NCBI GenBank assembly: GCA_023079485.1
Contig: CM041084.1
Span: forward strand, 66,931,709-66,995,708
Source: Archilochus colubris
Taxonomy: Eukaryota; Chordata; Aves; Apodiformes; Trochilidae
Length of the DNA: 64,000 nucleotides
Direction: 5' to 3'
In this document: positions 1-10,995 of the stretch, in pieces
Layout of the letters: each line of letters starts with the position of its first letter
Numbering within the stretch: the stretch's first letter is position 1
Program-made: the position numbers and the translations under genes
The notes under the pieces: generated by a model
What the model saw: the letters and a program-made list of their open reading frames with translations, nothing else
Database searches by the model: none
Told to the model about the DNA's origin: nothing

Positions 1-823
1 TTAATATTATTTTCATACTGAGGGTTAGTAGTAGTAGTAGAACTGCTAGCACACATAAATTATTTCTGGTGTGCAAAGGCAGGCCTTTACAAGTGCCTTC
101 TCTAACAATCTGCTCATGATGCTCTCAAGAAAAATTATTTTCCTCTGAAGATGGCAGTCTGGAACAGAGCTCTCACTCTCAATTAAGCTGGGCTGGTTCA
201 AGTTAGTGAAGTGGAAAGGAAAGGGAAAAAAATTAACAAGATATATTACACTACTTTTACCATATTTACATTCAGTCCGAATTTAACCTGTTTCCAGATG
301 TAAGGTGAAGATTTGATCAATACATCTGGAAAGTTAAATTCAGTGAAGAGTTATTATTTTATTTCCAGTGTATAAATTGTGTCTTTTCAAAAATAACAAC
401 CAAGTTACATCAAGAAAAGGCAATCACAATTTAAAAGTCTTCTCTAGAAAAGTTTAGCTGAAAACAAAGATTGAATGAAGTATGTCAGTCCTACCTTCAA
501 GGTTTAGAAGGAGAATCCAGAGGACTACTGGCAAGTCCACTTCAGTCCCTGGGAAGGCAGTGGTACAACTAACCCTGGACATAGCTTTTAAAATACGTGA
601 AATTGATTAGAAGCCATCAGCATGGATTTCTGAAAGGGAAATCATGTCTGATCCACCTGTTAGCCTTCTATGAAGAGAGTGCTGGCTTGGTGGATGAGAG
701 GAGAGCAGTGGATGTGTTCATCTTGCTGTAGTAAGGCTTTTGACACCGTTTCCCATAATATTTTCCTAAACAAACTGATCAAGTACAGACTAGATAAAGG
801 GACACTGAAGTTGACTGAAAACT

Positions 824-1418
824 TGTAGTGAAATGAGACAACCAGGTGCCACTAATTGCCAGGGAGTGGCATGAGCTTGTGTTAAGTCCACCTGTGCCTG
901 ATTAAGGCAGACCCTAACTGTGCATGAGCAGGACCAGGGGGCCAATAAAAGGTGAGGCCTGAACTCACAAACTCAGCTCACACTGGAACTCACAATCTTG
1001 GTGTGCTTGGCTTTAACTGCTTCTCCCAACACTGCATTACCTTTATTGCTCCACTAGTGCTCACCGCCATCAGGGTGAGGCTTGAGTGGCGCAGCCGGCT
1101 AAGCACGCAGTAACCGACAAACCCGAGCAATGCCGAGGCTGCGGGTTCGAGACTCAGAAGCCTCACCCTGACGGCGATGAGCTCTAGTGGAGCAATAAAG
1201 GCAGTGCAGTGCTGAGAGAAGCACTTAAAGCCAAGCACGCCGAGATTGTGCGTTCTAGCGTGAGCTGAGCTTGTGAGTTCAGGCCTCACCTTTTATTGGC
1301 CCCCTGGTCCTGCTCATGTTCAGTTGGGGCCCGCCCTAATCAGGCACAGGTGGGCTTAACACAAGCTCATGCCCACTGCCTGGTAATTAGTGGCACCTGG
1401 TTGCCTCATTTCACTACA
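824..1418. mobile_element. Palindromic LTR element: LTR, tRNA-like centre, inverted LTR
   Basis: The element begins TGTAGTGAAATGAG and ends with its reverse complement, CTCATTTCACTACA. The arms 824-1086 and 1155-1418 are inverted copies of each other, roughly 90% identical by eye, and many differences are transitions. Each arm resembles the solo LTRs at 6499 and 33747 over the U3 part and has an AATAAA signal (944-949 in the left arm). The LTR-like portion of each arm seems to end at CCACTAG (1051-1057) and its mirror CTAGTGG (1184-1190). Between the arms lies a tRNA-Ile-like sequence. There are no coding regions. The perfect flanking 6-bp duplication argues against two separate insertions or a later local inversion. 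Confidence 0.85.
1084..1157 (+). ncRNA. tRNA-Ile(UAU)-like sequence with Pol III A and B boxes (not a functional tRNA)
   Basis: An A-box-like TGGCGCAGCCGG lies at 1087-1098 and a B box GGTTCGAGACT at 1144-1154. AGCAATGCCGAGG at 1126-1138 matches the region after the anticodon-loop intron of vertebrate tRNA-Ile(UAU), as I recall it. The expected anticodon and 5' intron portion are altered, so it should not decode. Flanking GAGGCTT (1077-1083) and AAGCCTC (1158-1164) can pair as an acceptor-like stem, but they are also part of the palindrome arms. A SINE head derived from tRNA-Ile is the main alternative. Confidence 0.65.
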
Positions 1419-1624
1419 AAAACTGGTTGAACAGTTGTGCTGAAAAGATTGATATTAGATGCAAGAAGTCTGGCCGGACACCAGCAGCATGCCCCAGGGG
1501 TCAATACAGGCTCCAATACTATTTCACATCTCCATTCATGACCTAGACAAAAGGATAGAGTGGATTCTTAGGAAATGCACAACTGATACAAAACTCTGAA
1601 GAGTGATTCATACACCTGGTGAAC

Positions 1625-4600
1625 ATGGTTTCATTCTAACCACAAAAGACTGGAGAGACCACTGACAGAAGCTTCATCTTTTTTTTTTTTTTTTTTGTTA
1701 CTATTTTCACCTCTCCTATTGAAAAAGACATGTATCTTATTCAAAGATGTATCACATAAGCATGTCATCCCCTCTCCTACCCACTGCAGTTCTTTAGATA
1801 GTAATATAAGCATTTCAGTCCTTTAAGAGAGGAAAGGACAGAACACTGACCTTTGGGTCAGGTGCTTCATGCAGCTGCACTGCTTTAACCAACACTAGGA
1901 TTGAGCCCAGTTGTTTAAAAAGGGCACCAAGTAGAAGATTAGCAGCAAGTGAGAACACTTTAGACACAAACATTTGCCACAGCAGAGAGAGAAATTCAGA
2001 ACTGACAGACACTCTTTCAAATTTACCTCAGTTTGAAGGGCTTATTTACCTTAACTGAGGCAAATGGGTTAGTTTCACCACAAAACCTGTTAAAAATGTT
2101 CACTCACAAAGCATTTTGCTGAATACCTACACTTTGACCATACATTTTATTCCTCTCTTAAAACTCTTATTTCTACATTATTAAATAAATGAATGTAGGA
2201 ATGCCTCACTGTTAATAGCTACATACATCAGCCTTGATTCAAGGAAATAACTCAGTATCTATGCCTAACATTAGATACCAGGCCATTTATGTTGCAATTT
2301 AAAATGGAAAGGACACACCTGTCATTAATCACTGTTTAAGGCTCTACACCTTCAATCTTCCAAAAGATGGCCTATTTCATGCCCACTATGCAATTTTCTC
2401 TAGTGGTTAAAGGTAGAATAGAACATTAATTGCAAGAAATATGGCTGGATGAGAAACACACACGGTTCTCAGCTGTCACACTCATTTAGGGTTTTTTGCA
2501 TAAAAATCTAAATGTTCTTTACCAATCCCATTTTGTGATTTGAGTGCTGCCTCATTTCTGAGGTTAGAGGAAAGCCACAGAAAGTGAGTCCAAACCTTTT
2601 AATAACAGTAGTATACTTTGGACTTGAGATGGGGGACTTAAACTACTGAAATAAACAATTTGTACTCTAGTGGTGAAGACATACAGGATCTTCCTCAAGC
2701 AATTCAGACTAATAGAGATGGAATACATATCACTGGCCCAGATACCAACATTAAAAGCCAGATACCTAGGCTGACTCCCCTTTGTAAAGAAGTCTCTCCT
2801 GAAAACATTAAGATCTTTTTTTGTACCAACATTTGGAGGGGAAAAAAACAAAAAAATCACTGCGGTCAAACTAAATTCAATTATGTTGACATGACTCTCC
2901 ATCACCAATGACAAACCACTGTTGTCATCACTTCAGCCTGCATACTGTAGTTTAAAGCTCAATGTTACCGAAATGCAAAGTCAACAGAGTAATTATGTAG
3001 GGAAAACAGTTACTATGAGTTCAAAACCATGGATAAAATATGTCATTCACCAGAGGCAAACTGCCCCAGAGAAAAGTTGGAAGAACACATTAAGAACAAT
3101 GTAAAAGTTTAAACATAGGTAAATACCTATAAATTTCACTCTTGATTACTCAGTAGCTTTATAAGCTACTGTACTGTATCAGGTCTCAGTAGTCTCAAGC
3201 CACTTCTGACAGACCTGTTTACAATAATCTCAGGGTACTGCACTACCACTCACAAAAATAAAGATTATAAAGCCTCACAGTAACAAAACAAAAAAACCAA
3301 TCTGGAGAACTTTACTCTTCACCTCCTCCAATGTATCATCTGTGATTTATCTTTCTCCTTTCTTTATGGCAGATAAAGAAAGCTATTTATTAAAACAGCA
3401 GAGCAAGAACAGATGTAAGGACAGGTAATGAGAAAATAATGCAGCGATCATGAGGATAATGTGAGGGTCAGACATTTGTTTAAATTGTTGTCTGGTGGCA
3501 AGAGGAACTCTTTAATAGCTACATAAAAAATACAGTACAGGGTAGGAAGAATCATACTGCTAATTCAAGGCAGAAAAGAGAGCAGGAACAGGCAAAGAAA
3601 TGAGGGAGATTGGTTAATATTCAGTGTCTCAACAGAAGCAGCTGGGAGCAAGAGCTGCAAAAGGATGTGCTGGCAGTATGAGGAAAAAGACACCCCAGAT
3701 GTCCACAAGACAAAAAAATTTCTATTGTTTTCTAGTAAACATATTCAAGAAATGGGAACCAGGCCTGAAACTCAAACTTTATATTCTTTATGGTACTGCC
3801 ACTAGGCATATCAGTGCTTACAGTCCTCAAGAGCAACATGATACAAGTAACAAAACAAGTAAATCTGAGTTAAATATGATTGAATTTCTCAGGTTTTCCT
3901 GCACCCACGGCCAGCCATAAAATGTACCTAAACATTTAAATTAAGCTCTATGTTCATCTATATTGACCTCTCCTCCAATGTTGCCTATTTCAGTTTTAGG
4001 AACATATTAGAGAATAAAGTTTGCAATCGCAAATGGAAATCTGGGAACAAGTTTCAATAGCAAAGTACCAGCTCTCCAAAATGATAGGGAAGCAAAGCTC
4101 TCTCAGCAGCTGTTTAGGAGTACTGCTTGAGCTCATCTTTGTGGTTCCCACCAGAGCATTTTTACACCCACCAGATAATGGCTTCTCATTGCACAAGAAG
4201 TCCAATAGATTGTAGATTTCAATAGGATCCACCAAGCATGTAATACTGGACTCAAAGAAAAGGTGGGTTGACCAGCACAGCTCTGTGCCAAGTAGATATT
4301 CAATAAGAGTCAACAGAGAAGTCATGGTCTGCACATACAGCACCCTCCAGGGTCTCTCCAGGGAACTTCCCACTCACCTCTCTCCACTCAAGCACACACA
4401 GTAGCAGCTTTGCCCTCCCAGGAGAGGGAAGGAGGAGGAGGAGTTTGCAAGAAGAAAGGAAGAAAACATAAGGGAACAGCCATGAAACAGTGGCCTGGCC
4501 CTTCAGCCAGAGAATTTATTTGGCCTAGTATCAAATATGCTTTCTGTTGACCACACACTTAAATACAGGTGACGCATTTTAAACTTGTATTCAGGAGAAC

Positions 4601-6492
4601 TGTGCATATTCAAAAGACTTTCTAAGAAAACAGAGCAAATTTATCATAATGTAAATACTCAAGTGAGAAGGCTTCTAGATGAATAGTGAGCAAGCAGTGA
4701 AAAGAAGCAACTGCCTTACTTCAGAGATAGATGTACATGATAGGTATGGGTTTGTCCTACACAGTCAACTCTAACACAGTGTAGACAACATCACACTCAA
4801 AATAAAGGTTTTCCAGTTTAGAGGCATATTCCCTATCTCTTCAGAGAATAAATTGTTGACTAAACTTTTTTAAATGTACTTTTATATAGTTAAAGCTTGT
4901 TTTTTCATCACTTGTGTCTGACAAATTAGTGTTCTGCTCTCTTGTGATGAGAACAAACGCAAGATGATGGATTCTCGCTGGTTAATTTTTTTAATATTTC
5001 AACTTAAAAGAGAACTGCTATATTAATAATGAAAAATGGTAAAATAGTCCACTAAAGACACACATAATTTAGTGTTGCATGACTTACTTTATAAGGACAG
5101 ACTGGGGAATATAATATATATATAAAATATATATCCTTGAGCCCAATACTCAGCAAATACTCAAAGACTTTGCATCAGCCCCAATTGGAGATCCCTTGTT
5201 AACTTTAGAATTCAGAACATCCAAAGAACAGAAGCAAAAAAAATCCAGCAGATGGCTCTAAATGAGGAGAACAGAGACAGGTGACTAACTAGTCTAAGAG
5301 GAATAAAAATAAAATGGGAGCAGTGCCACAGTGTTAGCATTTTTGTTGAGCCACCTGGAGAGGTAGCAGGCTTACCAATGAATGCCAAAAATGAGTAGTG
5401 CCCATCTGCTCACCCTAATAAATATCCTTAACCAGAAAAAACCAGAAAATAATCTAATTCCCTCAGCACTACTCACATGCTTTCAGCAGACCTGTTTGTT
5501 TAAAATGTTCATTTGGGTCTTATAGGGCTAAAAACTACTTGCCGGGAATAAAATAATGCTCTAAGAAGACCCATGGAAGTACACAGCAAGTCAGTAGCTC
5601 TAAGAATTCACAACAGAAAGCTCCAACAACTTCCTGTTCAATAAGCAAAAGGTGTGTTGCTATCCCTGCCTTCCACATGTCTTTAGAAAGATACCACTGG
5701 CCACCTGAATGGACTGATGGCAAAACCCTAAACAGGATGGGCAGTTCAGGACTTGAAAAGTTAGTACTCCCCTGGTGATAACAGCAGTGGGAAGTATCTT
5801 CATTCAAAAGGAAGTACAAGAACCAAGGTACAAGCTCAGTTTATCTCCTCTGATGGCTTCCCCGAGTGGCAGCAAGTACCACCCTTTTGCTGACTATAAA
5901 CGTGGACTGAAAAAGGAGGTCAGAGGTGGCAGAGAGTGGAATAAGGAATGCTCAGGTCCCTCATTAAATACCACTACACAAAAACCTGGGATGGAAGAGA
6001 AACTAAAGCAAACGGGTTTGTTGGCCTTCCATGAGTTTGAAAACAAAATGCCTCCTTCTTAGCACTAATCCTTATCATATCCAAACACTGTTTTTATATG
6101 AATGAGGGTCTAAGAGTCTGGAGCAGAAATTCAAACTAAGACTGAGACATTTTCAAGCTGGTCTGATTCAGAGCTGTATTTATTTTTCATAGATGACAAA
6201 TGCAGCTGAAAAAAACCCCACCTGTTCTGTTTAACATCATCAATTCTACTTACCCAATAAAAGAGATTCAATCACCACTGTCTGGATTCACACAAAGTAA
6301 TCCAGAACAGGCCAGGCCTTTAGGTGTTCACAACCATCTTACAAAGTTATCAGAGTATTTTAGTTTCCTTTATACTAGGACTCACGCATAAATGTTTCAT
6401 GCTAGATTTTGATTTTCATATGGCAAAAATGTGACAGAATTAACCTTTAAATATGCCTACATAAACATGTATGAAGAGAAAAAAGAACTATT
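1625..6492. other. Non-coding AT-rich stretch, no recognised gene
   Basis: This holds a T18 run at 1679-1696, short A/T-rich runs near 5110-5140, and open frames that look like chance (for example 125 codons on the minus strand at 3996-4373, with no family I recognise). No CR1 or LTR signature was seen. Confidence 0.6.
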
Positions 6493-6712
6493 GAGAAATG
6501 TAGAGAAACAAGATAAACCAGGTGCCTCGAGTTGCCAAAGAGTGGGTGTGAGTCCACCTGTGCCTGATTAGGACAGGCCCCCTATTACCAGGTGGCCAAT
6601 AAAGGTGGGACACACACCCACAGAGGAGAGCTCACTCTTGCAAGAGGCACTGGAGAAGCCAGCAGCTCGTTGAGCCTCAGGAGCAAGAAAGGCTCTCCCC
6701 GCTACAGAGAAA
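6493..6712 (+). mobile_element. Solo LTR of the TGTAG family (6499-6706) with GAGAAA target-site duplication
   Basis: The LTR runs from TGTAGAG at 6499 to GCTACA ending at 6706 (208 bp). GAGAAA occurs at 6493-6498 and 6707-6712 as a perfect 6-bp target-site duplication. The 5' part shares CCAGGTGCC, CCACCTGTGCCTGATTAG and GGCCAATAAA (AATAAA at 6598-6603) with the other two family members. No internal retroviral sequence or second LTR follows, so it is a solo LTR, most simply left by LTR-LTR recombination. Confidence 0.85.
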
Positions 6713-9700
6713 ATACAAATCACAAAATGTATCTACACAGTTCCAAGTTCTGTTCATGTCTGCATGCGAGAGCAGACAGTGTTCTTTTCACAGTTACTAG
6801 AACAGAGTTTTTAAACCTCCCAAAGAGCAGTCTGAAAAACCATCCCTACTAAAATGAAGCAAACATGCTCTGCTGGGTGCAACACAGAAAATCAGCACTG
6901 AAAGTTTATTTTTCTGTTCTAATCTAATATTCTGGAAAACTCCTTTCTTCAAGCTATTTTGATTAAATTCCTTTAAACTTGCTTGTGTTCAAAATTTTTT
7001 ATGCCAGCAAGAGCTATAAAAAGTCTGACAAACTGTTCCTTGGACTGAAGGGAGACACTAGGTTCTTAAAAGTCTCAAAGCACAGCTAACAAGTACAAGC
7101 TGAAGCACAAAAGACAACACTATACTTGTGCACGTTATTTCCACTGGTTTATACTCCTTGCATTAGTATGAACTCACAGTCAAGTAATAAGAACTAGCTA
7201 AAGTGATTTGGTTCATCCATGAGCTCATTTAACCTTTTTTAAATAAATGTGGGCTAAAAGTGTGAACTCTCAACCACAATGCCAAACAGCAAATTCTGTT
7301 TAAATCCAAATGATCAATGCCTTAAAGCCAAACAAACTCCCAATGTTGGGTTGCAGGGTTTTTAACTACAGCATTACTCACATGATATCCCCTTGCTAGT
7401 CCAATAAAAGCAGCTGTTACACTTTAAAAAACAAATATTTTTTATTAAACAGAGTAAAGCCTGCTGAAAGTTTGCATGCAAAACAAACTTCTTTAATTTT
7501 TAACCTTTACTATAAAAATACATCAGGAGAAAATTTAAAGTTCCCATGTTTATCATTCAAAGTTTGTAACAAAATATTCCTTATATTTCCTATTTTAGTT
7601 TACTGCATCTTATTTTTAAAACATCTGTGTTTCAATATGGTAGGAGTAAGGCACATGATAAAACAGATTGTGCCCATGCTACAAGAAAGAAAAGAGGCCC
7701 ACAGCCAAATAATTTTTAAAAGGCCTTGGGTAGGGCTTTGCACTCACTGTCAAAAGCTTCTCCTCACATCTCTAAGAACAGTGTGACCCAAAAATTAAAG
7801 ATACAACACATTTTTTCATGTTATCAAGTATTAATTTTTTCTCATTAGAAAATGCAAAAAGTATGCCCAGAAGCATATCACTGATCTTTAGTTATACAGA
7901 CCACTGAGACCACTCCTACCCTTTTATAATGGTCTTGTGGGGACAGGATTCATCCCAGTGCATGGCATTCTGCTCTCTAGTGCACGTAACACTCTTAATC
8001 TAGTAAATAAGAAACTGTAATCATCTAACTAGATACAGCCTTCAAATTTAACCTCCAAAAACATTTCACTTCGCAAAAATCCTCATTAAAAAAAAAACCA
8101 AACAAAACCACAACACAAAAAACCCCACAGGGTTTCAGTGTTCTCTTTAAAAAAGCAGATGCACACAAAAGCAACAAAACTTTACTCAGTACTTTGATGG
8201 AGGCATTATTTTTATATAAACTGAACAATCAATAGTTAACCCATGACACAATAAATACAAAACCTCATTTTGTCATGTAACATTGAATCTTTTTAAGAAA
8301 TTCATTTTGGCTGGCATCTATGTGCAAACACAGATGTTTTGTGGATCACCGTTTTCAAGGTACAATATCTACTTGCTTAAAAAAGATTTTTTCCTAAGAG
8401 AGTGGGTATTTGAAATGGAAGTATTTTAGCCACATTGGAAGAATCAATCAAATGCATGAAATATTTGCTGATGCCAGCACCAGGTTTTTTTAGCTCCAAG
8501 TTTACAACAGAAACATCAGAGTCTTTCTAGGACAACAGACCTAATGCTGGTAAGGTCCAACCTACTATCAAACAGGTGAACTCTGTTCTCTGCCTTCCTA
8601 TGCAAGAGAAAAACTTGTGCCAGCTGAATCAGATGGGTTGTTTTTGTTTTAAATCTGTTCTGTGTATCTACTTTAAGCATATTAATCTAATTATTTGGCC
8701 TTATCGTAGTGTGCTAGGGGGAATTTTGTTTAAATAATTCTGCTGGTTTTCCTGGCTGGCTTGGAGAACTAGGAAACTTCTACAAGCAAAGCAAACAAAT
8801 GAGCAAAACAAACCAGATGCTCCTTCTGGTGCACAGAAGATTAAAGTTTTCAGCTACGCAGACATTCTTAACTATTTTCAGCTAATAAGTCATCTGGGTA
8901 AAGTTGCTCATTGTAGTAAAGGTTCTGCATTTCTCTGTTGAGTTAATCTCTTGGAGTGCTCAGCATTTAATTGAGAAATAATTAAATAGTTTTGTTTTTG
9001 TTTTTCTTCCAGAAATCAAGAAGGGAGCAAAGGCACAATGTGAACCTAGCAATAAAGAAGCCAAGAAAAGCAGGCTTTCAGGTTTTTATACCACTTGTAA
9101 GACATCCTGCTGCTACTGAACAATGCCAGAGAACTGCTTTAGAGACTTTAACCTTGAATATTCAAGAATCAGCAAAAATATCTCTATTATTTACTACCTC
9201 ATATAAGAAGGAGTGATGGCAATGACAACTAGAAGATGCACAGATAGCTTGCATTACACAGCAGTCATCACTACGTGGTACACAGTCATTCACCAGAGTG
9301 TAGTTTATTTGTCCCTAGGATTTTAGCACAGGAACAACAGAGAATACAGCCCTTGATGCTCAAAAACTACCATAAGCAATTTTCTACAAAAAAACCTTAA
9401 CATCTCATTCTGTTTATGCTCTGGCTTCCTATAAGGATAGAAGTTAGAGAATCTAGCTCCAAATGCAAACCATTATCAAAAGGTTATCAATAGGTGCTGG
9501 ACAGGCCATCAGAAGTGAAGCTCTATTATTAGCAACCATCATGAGGAAGTAACACTAGTTTTCTATGAATTTTGTATTCATATCTAGTGATGAGATTTTT
9601 ATATCTATTATATATATATATTTATATATATATCATCAGTGATACTCTGAATGCGTATAGTTTGACAGATGCAAATCTTAGATACTAGATATTACTACAT

Positions 9701-9939
9701 GACTTTGACAGTGATGTAAGACACCGTTTCATGATGTAAATATATTACCTATAATATGACTGGCAGACCAACATCTTGAAGAAATTTTAAAATACTCCTA
9801 GCTTGTCATTTGTTTTTTTGGTTTTTTTATGCAGCCCTTCATATTTCAAACAATGGAAAGCAAATCAATTTGATATCAGTAGCATTCTATTTTATTTTAT
9901 TTTTAAAGTCAAATTACTTCAAGTATTTCCAATAATAGA
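6713..9939. other. Non-coding AT-rich stretch, no recognised gene
   Basis: Nothing beyond low-complexity sequence is recognised, including a TA-rich microsatellite at about 9606-9632. Open frames are short and unrelated to known families. Confidence 0.6.
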
Positions 9940-10995
9940 ATAAGGTTATCTAAGTCCTACAAAACCTCCCTGTTCAGCCAGACTGGTCATCTTCCCTGCC
10001 AGCTTGCCTTTCAGCACACAGGGACAGTGCTCCTGTGCACTCAAGACTTGTTTCTTGAAGTACACCCATCCCTCCTGGACCCCTTTGTTTTCAAGGGCTG
10101 TTTCCCAGGGCACACTCTGAATCTGTTTTCTGAATAGACCCTGCCCTCCAGAAGTCCAGTGTAGAGGTTTTATTGTCCCTCCTTGCATCCCTGAGTACTG
10201 AAAACTATCATTTCGTGGGCATTGTGCCCCAGACAGCCTCCGACCACCACATCTCCCATCAGCCCCTCTCTGTTTGTGAGCAGGTCTAGTGGGGACCTAT
10301 CCCTGGTAGGCTCATTTACCAGCTGGAGCAGGAAATTATCCTCTATACGCTCTAGGAATCTCCTAGACTGCCTGGAATTCCCAGCAGGAATTCCCAGCAG
10401 ACATCTGGCAGGTTAAAGCCACCCATGAGAACAACGTCTGATGGTTTTGAGACATCTGCCAGCTGTTTGTAGAATAATTCATCACTCATCATCCTGGCTG
10501 GGTGATCTGTATCAGACTCCCATGAGCATAACAGCCTTGTTGGCCTTCCCCCTGATTCTGATCCACTGGCACTCAGCTTTATTGTTACTGACCTCAAGTT
10601 CTACAGAGTCAAGAGACTCTCTGACATACAGAGCCACCCCTCCACTTCTCCCTTGTCTGTCCCTTCTGAAGAGCCTGTAGCCATCCATGGCAGCACTCCA
10701 GTCATCCCACCACGTTTCCGTGATGGTGACAACATCACAGCTTTCCTGCTGCACCATGGTTTCGAGCTCCTCCTGTTTGTTTCCCATACTGTGTGCTTTG
10801 CTGTACATGCACTTCAGCTGGGCTGCTGATTTTACTCTTAACTCGGGCTTTTCACCTCTACGCTCACCTCTGGAGAGCCCGGTTTCAATCCCTTCCCCCT
10901 TCAAACCTAGTTTAAAGCCCTCCTGCTCAGCCCCACCAACTCACAGGCTACAGTCCTCCTGCCCCTGCTAGAGAGATGCAGCCCATCTGAGCTGA
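9940..10995 (-). mobile_element. CR1 LINE 5' half: end of ORF1 (esterase tail), ORF2 endonuclease and linker
   Basis: Read on the minus strand, 10990-10907 encodes SDGLHLSSRGRR, the D..H end motif of the SGNH-type esterase domain known in CR1 ORF1. Next comes the ORF2 endonuclease: ITETWWDD, then GYRLFRRDRQGRSGGVALYV, in the frame 10904-10512. The motif normally read GDFN is here GGFN near 10420-10430, so a catalytic aspartate is lost. A 13-bp tandem duplication (GGAATTCCCAGCA) near 10375-10400 shifts the frame. A further frame at 10188-9946 carries the linker (VPWETALENKGVQEGW). No reverse transcriptase or 3' end follows, which is odd because CR1 copies normally lose their 5' part. The 5' side abuts the 12-mer array. 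Confidence 0.88.

Larger units (their letters stand above)
818..1424. repeat. 6-bp target-site duplication (AAAACT) around the palindromic LTR element
   Basis: AAAACT occurs at 818-823 directly before TGTAG and again at 1419-1424 directly after CTACA. A 6-bp duplication is the pattern left by integrases of avian class II (alpharetrovirus/ERVK-like) elements. It shows that the whole palindrome entered in one integration event. Confidence 0.85.
520..1620 (+). mobile_element. Old CR1 LINE fragment (reverse transcriptase region), split by an LTR insertion
   Basis: Translated pieces match the CR1 ORF2 reverse transcriptase: a QHGF...GKSCL-like stretch near 620-650, KAFDTVSHNIF near 738-770, and after the interruption PQGS...PILFH near 1490-1530 followed by a degenerate DDTKL-type region near 1580-1600. 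The copy has many stops and frameshifts and is not functional. It is cut by the 595-bp palindromic LTR element at 824-1418, so that element is younger. The left boundary is uncertain; weaker similarity may begin near 490. Confidence 0.8.

Noticed and set aside
2564..2914. 116-codon minus-strand frame with an overlapping 83-codon + frame
   Set aside because: No domain recognised and hydrophobic low-complexity content; likely chance.
3996..4373. 125-codon minus-strand open frame
   Set aside because: No recognisable family, no splice context that fits FARS2, and an overlapping + frame is also open. Treated as chance.
8520..8600. GGTAAGGTCCAACCTAC resembling a CR1 tail
   Set aside because: Too short and lacking the rest of the CR1 3' end.
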